From Mesorhizobium sp. 65-26 (GTDB lineage Bacteria; Pseudomonadota; Alphaproteobacteria; Rhizobiales; Rhizobiaceae): a DNA stretch of 64,000 bases. Of the stretch, positions 17,680 to 26,422 are shown piece after piece. The stretch is taken from assembly GCA_001899205.1 (NCBI GenBank), contig MKVL01000001.1:1-64000 (forward strand). The letters run 5' to 3'. The position numbers and the translations under genes are program-made. The first letter of the stretch is position 1. Each line of letters starts with the position of its first letter. The notes beneath the pieces were generated by a model. That model searched no databases and was not told the DNA's origin. It saw only the letters and a list, made by a program, of their open reading frames with translations.

Positions 17680-19800
17680 CTAGGCGAGGCTGCCCTTGAG
17701 CACAGTCAGCCTGGGCTTTCGCGGCATCCGCTCCAGCAACCATTCGCGCGCCTTGTCCTGTGGCATCGGGAAGGCAATCGAGTAGCCCTGCACCTGGTCG
17801 CAGCCGATCTGCATCAGGGAATCGAGCTCTGCCTTCGTCTCGGCCCCCTCGGCCACGATCGAGATACCGAGACCGCGGGCGAGTTCGGTGATGGCGCGCA
17901 CGATCTTGGTGTTGTCGCCGTTCTCATGAATGTTCTGGACAAAGCGGCGGTCGATCTTCAGCCGGTCGATCTCGTTCGGATTGACATGACTGAGCGAGGC
18001 ATAGCCGGTGCCGAAATCATCCAGTTCCAGATGAATACCTGCGGCGCGGATGTGGCGCAGTTTGGCCGCTATGCCGGTCTTCTCGTCGTCCAGGATGACG
18101 GATTCGACGATTTCGAGCGACAGTTTCTGCGGCGGCAGGCCGGCCTTTTCCAGCGTCCGGAAGAGGAAGGCGTCGAAGTCGTGCTCGCGCAGTTCGGTGC
18201 CCGAGACGTTGACGGCCATGCGCCCGAAGTCGATGCCCGCGCGGTTCCATTCCGCAGCCTCTTCGATCGCCTTTGCGATCACGATGCGGCCGATCTCGGG
18301 CATGAAGCCGCATTTTTCGGCGACGGGAATGAACTCGCCGGGCGAGATCATGCCGCGCTCCGGGTGCTTCCAGCGCACCAGCGCCTCGACGCCGCTGATC
18401 GTACCGCTGGCCAGCGAAATCTGCGGCTGGAAGTAAACGTCGAACGAACGGGCGGCGATCGCCATGCGAATGTCGTGTTCGAGCTGCTTGCGGTTGTCGA
18501 GCTCCCTTCGCAACTCCTCGGAGAAGAAGGAGAAACTGCCGCCTCCCAGCTTCTTGGCCGAGTAGAGTGCGAGATCTGCGTGGACGAGCAGGTCCTGCGC
18601 ATTGTCGGCATCCACCGGATAGACGGCGATGCCGGCGCTGGCGCCGGGCAGGATGGTGCTTCCCTGGAACACGATCGGTTCGTTGACCTGCTCCAGGATG
18701 CGCCTTGCGACCATGTCGATGTCCTGGGTGCCGCCGGCGCCGTTGAGGATCATCACGAACTCGTCGCCGCCGAGCCGGACGCAAAGGTCCGAAGCGCGGC
18801 AGGAATCGCGCATGCGCTGCGCCGTCACCACCAGCACATAGTCGCCGGCGGCATGACCGAGCGTGTCGTTGATCTGCTTGAAACGATCGAGGTCGAACTG
18901 AACCACCGCCAGCCTTTCGCGCCGTCGCTGCGCGCCTCTGATCAGCGTATCGAAATGGTCGGTCAGGAAAGTGCGGTTGTGCAGGCCTGTCAGCCCGTCA
19001 TGCACTGCGATGAAGGCCATCGAGTTGCGGGCGTCGACCAGTTCGCGCGTCTTGCGAAGGATGGCGTTCGACATCGGCTGGAAGATGAACAGCGCCACCA
19101 GCGCGATGACGCCAAGGGTCGCCAGGAACAGCTTCCGGTGCAGGTCCAACAGTTTCTGCGCGCGCGCATTGGCGTGGGCGCTGATGCGCTCGCCGAGCGC
19201 GGCGTAGCCCGAAAGTGTCGCGTTGGCGACGGAAGCGTCGAGGTTGACGCGCTCGCCGCCGCCCTTGTAGCCGGCGCCATCGACCATCGCGAGCTTGGAT
19301 TCGAACGCCGACACCAGCCGTTCGCCATTGGCGATCAGCCCGACGGAGAAATAGTCCAGATGAAACGGCTTGCCGAAGAGCACGTTCTCGATCGTGGTTG
19401 AATCGAGGCGCGCCGGAGACGCTGGATCGGCGTCGATGCGGGCAAGCAGCGCGTCGTAGTTCTTCTGGAATTCGGCGGTCGCCTCCTTGAGCGCCGTCAC
19501 CAAAGCCGGCTGCATCTGGCGGGACGCCACGCCGGTGGCACCGGCAAGGAAGACGATGCGCTGCGACAGCGCCTTCTGTGTGTTGACGACGCCGAGCAGG
19601 CTCTCATCCTGCTGCTGGGCGGCCATCGTCTGCTGCAGCAGGACATAGGCGGCTATCACCATGGCCGCGACGATCGTCAAGGCCAGCCAATGCCCAGCCC
19701 TGATCAGCAGCACGAGCCTGTTCGAAACGGTTTGCACCGGCTGCTGCGGCATTTGGTAAGGCGGTCCTGTCGGCAAGGAGTTCTCGATGGCGCGCACCAT
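17680..19800 (-). CDS. Membrane-bound diguanylate cyclase/phosphodiesterase (GGDEF-EAL)
   Basis: This 706-residue protein has a membrane helix at about residues 34-56, a periplasmic helical sensor of about 160 residues, a second helix near 223-243, then cytosolic GGDEF and EAL domains. The GGDEF site is intact (RLGGDEFVMI near residue 343). The EAL domain keeps EAL in SGVEALVRW, DDFGTGYAS and the late QGYSIAFPMP loop, so both cyclase and phosphodiesterase activity are possible. The sensor resembles type IV pili methyl-accepting or PilJ-type modules. c-di-GMP turnover usually controls motility against surface attachment; an exopolysaccharide deacetylase gene follows. Start ATG at 19800. Confidence 0.93.
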   Translation of the reverse strand: MVRAIENSLPTGPPYQMPQQPVQTVSNRLVLLIRAGHWLALTIVAAMVIAAYVLLQQTMAAQQQDESLLGVVNTQKALSQRIVFLAGATGVASRQMQPALVTALKEATAEFQKNYDALLARIDADPASPARLDSTTIENVLFGKPFHLDYFSVGLIANGERLVSAFESKLAMVDGAGYKGGGERVNLDASVANATLSGYAALGERISAHANARAQKLLDLHRKLFLATLGVIALVALFIFQPMSNAILRKTRELVDARNSMAFIAVHDGLTGLHNRTFLTDHFDTLIRGAQRRRERLAVVQFDLDRFKQINDTLGHAAGDYVLVVTAQRMRDSCRASDLCVRLGGDEFVMILNGAGGTQDIDMVARRILEQVNEPIVFQGSTILPGASAGIAVYPVDADNAQDLLVHADLALYSAKKLGGGSFSFFSEELRRELDNRKQLEHDIRMAIAARSFDVYFQPQISLASGTISGVEALVRWKHPERGMISPGEFIPVAEKCGFMPEIGRIVIAKAIEEAAEWNRAGIDFGRMAVNVSGTELREHDFDAFLFRTLEKAGLPPQKLSLEIVESVILDDEKTGIAAKLRHIRAAGIHLELDDFGTGYASLSHVNPNEIDRLKIDRRFVQNIHENGDNTKIVRAITELARGLGISIVAEGAETKAELDSLMQIGCDQVQGYSIAFPMPQDKAREWLLERMPRKPRLTVLKGSLA

Positions 19801-20085
19801 TACTTGAAAGTGTTAACAGCTTGGGAACCTCGCACGCTTGTGACGAGAACGAGAGGTGAAAGAGCCCGCAATGGTTATCGTGTTCTTGCACGGATCGCTC
19901 GCATTTGAACTTCCGCGCCGGACTGCTGCTTCGGCCGGCTTTTGCCAGGCCACCGAAGTCGTCGTTTTTACGATGGATTTTTCGCCCGCGTGGCGCGACA
20001 GTCCTGGGCGACTTTGATCGAGAGACGGATTCAGATTGGAGGTCGCAAGACCAAAATCATCCGGCTCCAGCAACAGGGCCGGACC

Positions 20086-21273
20086 ATGAGCGCAGCGTTT
20101 CTCTCCCACATAGACGGCGAGCTTCAGGGCCTGAAATCGGCCGGCCTCTACAAGTCGGAGCGGGTGATTTCCTCCATGCAGTCCGCCGAGATCGAGGTCG
20201 GTGGCGAGAAGGTGCTGAATTTCTGCGCCAACAACTATCTCGGCCTCGCCGACAGCCCGGAGTTGCGGGAAGCGGCGAAGCAGGCACTCGACCGCTATGG
20301 CTACGGCATGGCCTCGGTGCGCTTCATCTGCGGCACGCAGGAGGAGCACAAGCAACTGGAGGCGACGATCTCGTCTTTCCTCGGCATGGATGACACCATC
20401 CTCTACGGCTCCTGTTTCGACGCCAATGGCGGCCTGTTCGAGACGTTGCTCGGCGAGGAGGACGCGATCATCTCGGACGCGCTGAACCACGCCTCGATCA
20501 TCGACGGCGTCAGGCTGTCCAAGGCCAGGCGCTTCCGCTACGCCAACAACGACATGGCGGATCTCGAAGCTCGGCTGAAGGAAGCGAAGGACTGTCGCTT
20601 CCGGTTGATCGCCACCGATGGCGTCTTCTCGATGGACGGCATCATCGCCAATCTCAAGGGCGTCTGCGACCTCGCCGAGAAATACGATGCCATGGTCATG
20701 GTCGACGACAGCCATGCGGTAGGCTTCGTCGGCAGGAACGGCCGCGGCTCGGCCGAGCATTGCGGTGTCGAGGGCAGGGTGGACATCATCACCGGTACGC
20801 TCGGCAAGGCGCTGGGCGGCGCTTCCGGCGGCTACACCTCCGGCAAGGCCCAGGTGGTCGACTGGCTGCGCCAGCGCTCGCGGCCCTATCTGTTCTCCAA
20901 CACGCTGATGCCGGCGATTGCCGGCGCCTCGATAAAGGTGTTCGACCTGATCCGTCATGGCGACGCGCTGCGCCAGCGCCTATATGCCAATGCGGGGCGC
21001 TTCCGCTCACAAATGGGTAAGCTGGGCTTTACGCTTGCCGGCGCCGATCACCCGATCATCCCGGTGATGCTGGGCGACGCAGCTTTGGCGCAAGAGATGG
21101 CGGCACGCATGCTGAAGCGCGGCATCTACGTCATCGGCTTCTCCTTCCCGGTGGTGCCGAAGGGCCAGGCGCGCATACGCACGCAGATGTCGGCGGCGCA
21201 TTCGAGCGCCGATATCGACCGCGCGGTGGAGGCGTTTGGCGCGATCGGCAAGGAACTGGGCGTGATTTCCTGA
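20086..21273 (+). CDS. kbl: 2-amino-3-ketobutyrate CoA ligase (glycine C-acetyltransferase)
   Basis: This 395-residue PLP enzyme converts 2-amino-3-ketobutyrate and CoA to glycine and acetyl-CoA. It starts [20 protein letters not shown], the usual Kbl start, at the ATG at 20086 rather than an upstream codon at 19942. The alpha-oxoamine synthase marks are present: NNYLGLA near residue 48, [19 protein letters not shown], and the PLP Lys in [15 protein letters not shown] near residue 241. tdh follows after 46 bases in the same direction, so the two make a complete threonine-to-glycine pathway. The ribosome-binding site is weak. Confidence 0.96.
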   Translation: MSAAFLSHIDGELQGLKSAGLYKSERVISSMQSAEIEVGGEKVLNFCANNYLGLADSPELREAAKQALDRYGYGMASVRFICGTQEEHKQLEATISSFLGMDDTILYGSCFDANGGLFETLLGEEDAIISDALNHASIIDGVRLSKARRFRYANNDMADLEARLKEAKDCRFRLIATDGVFSMDGIIANLKGVCDLAEKYDAMVMVDDSHAVGFVGRNGRGSAEHCGVEGRVDIITGTLGKALGGASGGYTSGKAQVVDWLRQRSRPYLFSNTLMPAIAGASIKVFDLIRHGDALRQRLYANAGRFRSQMGKLGFTLAGADHPIIPVMLGDAALAQEMAARMLKRGIYVIGFSFPVVPKGQARIRTQMSAAHSSADIDRAVEAFGAIGKELGVIS

Positions 21274-21319
21274 GCAGCCGAAAAGCGATTCTGAATCAAG
21301 AGATTCAAGGAACAAAAGA

Positions 21320-22354
21320 ATGTCCAACATGATGAAGGCGCTGGTGAAGGCCAAGGCCGAGCCGGGCATCTGGATGGAAGAGGTGCCGGTGCCGGAGATC
21401 GGCCCGAACGATGTGCTGATCAAGGTCAAGAAGACCGCGATCTGCGGCACCGACGTCCACATCTACAATTGGGACCAGTGGGCGCAGAAGACGGTGCCGG
21501 TGCCGATGGTGACCGGCCATGAATTCGTCGGTACGGTGGCCGACTACGGCGCGGCGGTCACTGAGTACAAGGTTGGCCAGCGCGTCTCGGGCGAAGGGCA
21601 TATCGTCTGTGGCCATTGCCGCAACTGTCGCGCTGGGCGAGGACATCTATGCCGCAACACGCTCGGTGTCGGCGTCAACCGGCCGGGCGCTTTCGGCGAA
21701 TACATGGTCATCCCGCAGCACAACGTCGTGCCGATCCCCGACGATGTGCCGGACGAGATCGCCGCCATTTTCGACCCCCTGGGCAATGCCGTGCATACGG
21801 CATTGTCCTTCGATCTCGTCGGTGAGGATGTGCTGGTCACAGGCGCCGGGCCGATCGGCATCATGGGCGCGCTGGTCGCGCAATGCGTCGGCGCGCGCAA
21901 GGTCGTCATCACCGATATCAACCCGGTTCGCCTGGCATTGGCGAAAAAGCTCGGCGTGCAGCACGTGGTCGATGCCTCCAAGGAAAAGCTGCGCGAGGTG
22001 ATGCCAGAGATCGGCATGACGGAAGGCTTCGACGTCGGGCTGGAGATGTCGGGCGCCGCGCCTGCCTTCCGCGACATGATCGACTCCATGAACAATGGCG
22101 GTAAGATCGCCATCCTCGGCATCGCGCCGACCGGCTTCGAGATCGACTGGAACAAGGTCATCTTCAAGATGCTGCATCTGAAGGGCATCTATGGGCGAGA
22201 GATGTTCGAGACCTGGTACAAGATGATCGCCCTGGTGCAGGGCCCGCTCGACGTTTCCGGCCTCATCACCCACCGTATCGGCATCGATGACTTTCAGATC
22301 GGCTTCGACGCGATGAGGAGCGGCAGTTCCGGCAAGGTGGTGATGGACTGGTAA
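21320..22354 (+). CDS. tdh: L-threonine 3-dehydrogenase
   Basis: This 344-residue zinc-dependent medium-chain dehydrogenase oxidises L-threonine to 2-amino-3-ketobutyrate with NAD. Catalytic zinc ligands are in ICGTD (Cys near residue 40) and GHEF; the structural zinc site is the four-Cys lobe [14 protein letters not shown] near residues 95-108. The Rossmann motif [10 protein letters not shown] lies near residue 173. Specific threonine dehydrogenase features include TDVHIYNWD and the C-terminal [12 protein letters not shown]. It is downstream of kbl, which uses its unstable product, and is probably in the same operon. Confidence 0.96.
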   Translation: MSNMMKALVKAKAEPGIWMEEVPVPEIGPNDVLIKVKKTAICGTDVHIYNWDQWAQKTVPVPMVTGHEFVGTVADYGAAVTEYKVGQRVSGEGHIVCGHCRNCRAGRGHLCRNTLGVGVNRPGAFGEYMVIPQHNVVPIPDDVPDEIAAIFDPLGNAVHTALSFDLVGEDVLVTGAGPIGIMGALVAQCVGARKVVITDINPVRLALAKKLGVQHVVDASKEKLREVMPEIGMTEGFDVGLEMSGAAPAFRDMIDSMNNGGKIAILGIAPTGFEIDWNKVIFKMLHLKGIYGREMFETWYKMIALVQGPLDVSGLITHRIGIDDFQIGFDAMRSGSSGKVVMDW

Positions 22355-22398
22355 GGCCACTCCATTTCGTCACCCGAACAAGGGTCCTCGAAAGCGCT

Positions 22399-23040
22399 CT
22401 AAACGCAAGACTTTCGTTCAGGTTTGAAGACAATAGGATAGTGGCACTCGTCGAGCCTATCGAGGAACGCGTCCAACCCTGACGCTTTGATGAACTCATA
22501 TTCCCTGCCGGAGATCAAATGGACGCACAGGACGGTGACATCGTCGCCATCGATGGTGAGTTCCTCTGCGATGCGCTTGTCCGGCGCTATGATAGGGGGC
22601 AGAACCAGAAAAATTCTGAAATCCGATCCTGAGACGGGCGACCAAGGCATTTCAATGCGGTGACCAAAGCCCAGCCACGTATTGTCGACAAAGGGATACT
22701 CCGCCAACCATTTGAGATTGCTAATGATGTTCGGATCGGGCTCGCGAACGTACCACATCAACTCGGCTCGCCGCTCGATGTTCTTTCCTGCGGTTGACGG
22801 TATGGCCATATGCCGATCGCTCATGCCGTTCGTTAGAAGAACGAAGCCCTTGCCGGCTGGGTCTATGAGCGAGAAGTCCCTAGGAAACGCAAGAACTTCA
22901 ACGTCGTCCGGCCCGGTGCTCGGAAAGGACTGCACGGGCTCGCCAAGCTCTTTGGTGTAGATCGATTTTCGATAGAGGCTGTTGGAGCCGCGGGGGCCGG
23001 GTGGTCCTCCGGCGCGAAATCTCTTTGGAAGCCAACCCAT
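22399..23040 (-). CDS. Suppressor of fused (SUFU) domain protein
   Basis: This 213-residue protein resembles the bacterial SUFU family: FVLLTNGMSDRHM near residue 66, RAELMWYV, then TWLGFGHRI and the C-terminal hydrophobic strand-rich half. The bacterial members are cytosolic proteins of unknown role, often near contact-dependent or polymorphic toxin immunity genes; none are visible here. The start at 23040 is preceded by AGGAG. It is encoded opposite tdh and divergent from the RiPP-like locus, with 334 bases between. The family call is from remembered motif patterns. Confidence 0.72.
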   Translation of the reverse strand: MGWLPKRFRAGGPPGPRGSNSLYRKSIYTKELGEPVQSFPSTGPDDVEVLAFPRDFSLIDPAGKGFVLLTNGMSDRHMAIPSTAGKNIERRAELMWYVREPDPNIISNLKWLAEYPFVDNTWLGFGHRIEMPWSPVSGSDFRIFLVLPPIIAPDKRIAEELTIDGDDVTVLCVHLISGREYEFIKASGLDAFLDRLDECHYPIVFKPERKSCV

Positions 23041-23374
23041 CTGCGTGCTCCTGATTTCAGCCTTAGCCCAACGTGATTAGCACCAACTTTGTCTTGTCCC
23101 CAACAGGCCTCGAGCGCCGCCGCCCCCCTCACAATTGCGGCCTGTTCTCCTTGCTCAGCTCCCCAGCCGCCGCGTCGTCGGCGGCCAAATTTTTTTAAGC
23201 AGAGTCGTCAAATGCAGACTGGCAAGATGGCCTTTCTCATGTTGGGTATATTCAGGATTGGAGGAATTTACTTCAATCTGATTTGATTAAAGTTTGTCGG
23301 CCGATTGCTGCGGCAAGTATCGATAGGCGTTTTCATCCGTTGCAAGATGGCCCCCTTGATCGGGAGAGTGGTCC
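23041..23374. promoter_or_regulatory. Divergent intergenic region upstream of the RiPP-like locus
   Basis: This 334-base region separates the SUFU gene from the 155-residue gene. From about 23187 to 23300 it is AT-rich, unlike its surroundings, and probably holds the promoter. It contains an 11-base direct repeat (GCAAGATGGCC at 23222-23232 and 23342-23352). A 24-codon open frame lies at 23212-23286 (ATG to TGA) with a weak ribosome-binding site; its product would be hydrophobic and ends GIYFNLI. I do not claim it as a gene. Confidence 0.45.
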
Positions 23375-23842
23375 ATGGTGAACAAGCCGGCCCTGCCGTT
23401 GATCAGCTACAAGCAACCTCTGTTCGTGCGCGAGGAACTGGTCAGGCGATGGGGAGATCGCCACCAGTTCGTCAGAACCGCGGGGGAACTGGAGGCATTC
23501 ATCGACATCGTCTCGCGGCGCAAGGAAATCAGCGGGATGGAGGTCGATCGCCAACTGGCGATGGAAGCGCTCGATTTCTACAACAAGGTCGTCGCCGACG
23601 GTCGCTACATCTGGCAGTTGCGCGAACGCGGGGAAGAGGCTGCCCGGGAACTGGGTGTCAAGGTCTCCAAGCAGGCGCTTGATCTCGTTGTTCGCGCGGC
23701 AGGCGTCACCATGCCGCGCGAGGCCGGCAACGACGTGACCATCGTGGTGGCCGTGGTGATCGTCATCGCCTGCGCGGCCAAGCCTGGCGACATACAGGAA
23801 ATCGTCATCGATCATTCCCAGGCCGTCGAACTGAAGATGTAG
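23375..23842 (+). CDS. Candidate RiPP precursor (155 aa, Val/Ile-rich C-terminal core)
   Basis: This 155-residue protein sits 14 bases upstream of a radical SAM enzyme of the RiPP-maturation type. The first 110 residues are charged and helical (GELEAFIDIVSRRKEISGME near 37-55, then a long helix rich in Arg and Glu). The C-terminal part changes abruptly: after EAGN it reads DVTIVVAVVIVIACAAKPGD, a 20-residue run of beta-branched residues with one cysteine (Cys133), then QEIVIDHSQAVELKM. A Val/Ile run of this sort recalls proteusin cores such as the polytheonamide precursor, where radical SAM enzymes C-methylate Val and Ile. I do not recognise a known precursor family, so precursor status is inference from position and composition. 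It could instead be a partner or recognition protein. ATG at 23375 follows CGGGAGAG. Confidence 0.6.
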   Translation: MVNKPALPLISYKQPLFVREELVRRWGDRHQFVRTAGELEAFIDIVSRRKEISGMEVDRQLAMEALDFYNKVVADGRYIWQLRERGEEAARELGVKVSKQALDLVVRAAGVTMPREAGNDVTIVVAVVIVIACAAKPGDIQEIVIDHSQAVELKM

Positions 23843-23856
23843 TCCGGAGGGTCGCG

Positions 23857-25773
23857 ATGCATGTCCGCGACCCCAGGGTGGCGCTTGTGGCTTTGCCTTG
23901 GGCCGATCTGTCCGAGCCAAGCCTCGGCCTGTCGATTCTGAAAGGCCAGTTGACGCGGGACGGGATCGAAGGCCGCGTCTTCCATCTCTACCTCGACCTG
24001 TTGCGGACAATGACTGCGGAGACCTACCGCTTCTTCTCCGAGGAGTGGGGTCTGAACGAATTCCTGTTCACCGGGCTTCTGCAGCCGGCCTTGAGCGACG
24101 ACCAGTATGAAGAGTTGTTCAGGTTGAGCGAGGGGCTGAGCGGTCGCCATTCGCGCTATCGCGAGCCGCTTGATGTGGCCGAGGCCATTCTGCGCATCCG
24201 CGATGAGATCATGCCGGCATTTCTGGAAGATTCATCGCGGAAGATACTGTCGATGAATCCGACGATGGTCGGACTGACATGCATGTTCGATCAGACGATC
24301 GCCTCCGTGGCGCTGGCCCGGCTGATCAAGCAGGCAAGGCCCGAGATTCTGGTTGCCCTTGGCGGTTATGCGCTTGAAGGACCGCCTGGCGATGTCGTGC
24401 TGCGGGCATTCCCGTGGATCGACGCGATCGTTCGCGGCGATGGTGAACCTGTCGTCGCCGCCTTGGCGCGGGCCTCCGTCGCCTCTCCCGGTGAACGGCC
24501 GGTGATCGCGGGCGTCACCTGGTCGCAAAAGAATGCCGGCAAGGCCGCCCCGTCGCAAAATCTTCCGGTACTCGAGGAGAGCCCCGATCCCCTCTACGAC
24601 GACTGGTTCTCGGATGTCGCCGGTCTCATGGAGCAGGCCAAGGTCGAAGTCCGCACCAAGCTCCTGCCGGTCGAGGCCTCGCGCGGATGCTGGTGGGGGC
24701 AGAAACACCACTGCGTGTTTTGCGGAATTGACGCCGAGGCGCTGAAATACCGGATGAAATCGCGCGACTCCGTGGTCCGCATGCTGGGGCGGATGCAGCA
24801 GCGCTATGGCTCGGTGAAGTATCGCTTCTCCGACTATATCATGTCGCGCGAACTGGTTGACGCATTGCCCGAGCTTTCCGCGCACACGCCGCGTTTCGAG
24901 CTTTCCAGCGAGATCAAGGCCAACCAGCCTCCCGAGCGCATGGAAGCCCTGGCGCGGGCCGGATTTGTCGAACTGCAGCCGGGGATCGAGTCGTTCTCCA
25001 GCCATATTCTGCGGCTGATGGACAAAGGCGTAACGTCCGCGGCCAATGTCTCGACGATCAAGAATGGGTGCCTGAACCGCATCATCATTCACTACAATCT
25101 GCTGTTCAACATCCCCGGAGAGAGGGTCGAGGACTACGAAAACATATTGAGGATGATGCCGAGAATATATCACCTGATACCGCCGGTGAGCCGCTCGGAG
25201 GCATTTGTCACCCGATTTGCACCATTGCATACCAATCCGGAGCGCTTCGGCTATGCCGGCGAGATGGCGCATCATGAATGCTACGACATCCTGTTTGCCG
25301 AGGATTACAAGCGCGAGAGCGGGATCGATCTCACCGACTATGCCTACTATTTTCGGTCTTACGTGCAGCCGACCGATGCGTTGGCTCAGGCGCACTCGCT
25401 TCTCGTCCGGCAGGTGAACCACTGGAAGCGGCAGTTCCGCGAACGCGAGGTTTGGCTCGATTACGAAGATCGCGACGGAACGGTTCTCATTTCGGATACC
25501 CGGTACGCGAGCGAGGAAACACTCGTCGAACTCGATGGCCTCAGGCGCGATGTGTTCCTGGCCTTTGCGTCGCGGCCCAAATCCGCGGGCAATGTCGCGC
25601 GGGAATTGGGCGTTGCCGAGGACGAGATTGTCGATCTGCTCGAAGACATGGAACCGTACAGGCTGTTTTGGCGGGACGAGGATCTGATCCTCAATGTCGC
25701 GCTGCCCAGGCGCCAAAGCCGCGACAACCTTGCCGCCGACTGGCACAGGGGGTGGCCTTCCGTCTGGTGCTGA
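23857..25773 (+). CDS. RiPP maturation radical SAM protein (cobalamin-dependent type, C-methyltransferase-like)
   Basis: This 638-residue protein matches, from memory, the RiPP maturation radical SAM protein 1 group. Residues 1-235 resemble the cobalamin-binding half (RVALVALPWADLSEPSLGLS at the start, VALGGYALEGPPG near 167, IVRGDGEP near 191). The radical SAM cluster motif is ASRGCWWGQKHHCVFCG, giving Cys278, Cys286 and Cys289: a C-x7-C-x2-C spacing instead of the classic C-x3-C-x2-C. The barrel continues with FELSSEIKANQ, ELQPGIESFSS and LLFNIPGE. The C-terminal 110 residues (from about 530) form a winged-helix-like domain that could bind a leader peptide. A GGAGG site precedes the ATG at 23857. 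No peptidase or exporter gene is adjacent. Confidence 0.85.
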   Translation: MHVRDPRVALVALPWADLSEPSLGLSILKGQLTRDGIEGRVFHLYLDLLRTMTAETYRFFSEEWGLNEFLFTGLLQPALSDDQYEELFRLSEGLSGRHSRYREPLDVAEAILRIRDEIMPAFLEDSSRKILSMNPTMVGLTCMFDQTIASVALARLIKQARPEILVALGGYALEGPPGDVVLRAFPWIDAIVRGDGEPVVAALARASVASPGERPVIAGVTWSQKNAGKAAPSQNLPVLEESPDPLYDDWFSDVAGLMEQAKVEVRTKLLPVEASRGCWWGQKHHCVFCGIDAEALKYRMKSRDSVVRMLGRMQQRYGSVKYRFSDYIMSRELVDALPELSAHTPRFELSSEIKANQPPERMEALARAGFVELQPGIESFSSHILRLMDKGVTSAANVSTIKNGCLNRIIIHYNLLFNIPGERVEDYENILRMMPRIYHLIPPVSRSEAFVTRFAPLHTNPERFGYAGEMAHHECYDILFAEDYKRESGIDLTDYAYYFRSYVQPTDALAQAHSLLVRQVNHWKRQFREREVWLDYEDRDGTVLISDTRYASEETLVELDGLRRDVFLAFASRPKSAGNVARELGVAEDEIVDLLEDMEPYRLFWRDEDLILNVALPRRQSRDNLAADWHRGWPSVWC

Positions 25774-25837
25774 AGGGATGGTCTGGCCGTGAGGCGGATG
25801 GCGCCGTCCGCGACGTGCCTGACCTGACAGGTAGTGG

Positions 25838-26305
25838 CTAAGGCTGAGCCAACTTTGCTTCGAGTGCCGCCACCGCCCGCGCCAGCCCGGTCCTTTCCCG
25901 CGCATCCAATTTGTCCAGCAACTCGCGTTCGAACGCTTTCGCCAGCGGCACCATCTCGCGATAGGCGGCAAGGCCCGCCTTGGTGAGGGTGAGGTGCTCG
26001 ACACGGCGGTCTTTCTCGTCGGGCGTGCGCGTCAACCAGCGCCGCCGCTCGAGTTCGGCCACGGCGCGCGAAACCTTCGTCTTGTGCATGGCCGACTGTT
26101 CGCCGAGCGCCTTTGCCGTCATCGTACCGTGCTGGCCAAGTCCGGCCAGGGTTCGCCATTCCGGCCGCGTCAGCCCCAGCCTGTCCTTGTAGATGCCGGA
26201 GAATTCGCGGCTGACGGCATCCGCGAGGCGATAGAGCCGGTAGGGCAGGAAGCTTTCGAGTTCGAGGATTTCCGCTTCCAAATCCGTGATCTCCATGGAC
26301 GCCAT
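25838..26305 (-). CDS. MarR-family regulator divergent from hmgA
   Basis: This protein of about 155 residues has the MarR fold: a dimer helix (FLPYRLYRLADAVSREF), the recognition region LGEQSAMHKTKVSRAVAELE near residues 65-84, and the wing RTPDEKDRRVEHLTLTKAG. The start is uncertain: the ATG at 26305 is given, with alternatives at 26296 and 26356. The longest version would place the codons across a tandem repeat that looks like an operator, so a shorter start is preferred. It is divergent from hmgA, which suggests that it represses homogentisate degradation. The ligand is probably an aromatic intermediate, by analogy with HmgR/HpaR-type proteins. Confidence 0.85.
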   Translation of the reverse strand: MASMEITDLEAEILELESFLPYRLYRLADAVSREFSGIYKDRLGLTRPEWRTLAGLGQHGTMTAKALGEQSAMHKTKVSRAVAELERRRWLTRTPDEKDRRVEHLTLTKAGLAAYREMVPLAKAFERELLDKLDARERTGLARAVAALEAKLAQP

Positions 26306-26309
26306 GGCG

Positions 26310-26336
26310 TTGATAGTTACATTTTTGATGGTTACA
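26310..26336. promoter_or_regulatory. Candidate MarR operator: two tandem TTGATrGTTACA repeats
   Basis: TTGATAGTTACA (26310-26321) and TTGATGGTTACA (26325-26336) are direct repeats with a 15-base period between the divergent marR and hmgA genes. They differ at one base. This is the most AT-rich part of the gap and is a natural place for the regulator to bind; direct rather than inverted repeats are less usual for MarR proteins. Confidence 0.5.
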
Positions 26337-26422
26337 AATGAAACCAATCTGGTCAAGCCGCAGACAGGCGCCTCTTCGCCGGGGCGCGTTGACGCTTCGG
26401 CTCACTTCGCGAGGAGGAAGCG

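Noticed and set aside
17572..19401. A 609-codon frame antisense to the GGDEF-EAL gene
   Set aside because: Shadow frame; the GGDEF and EAL motifs are on the minus strand.
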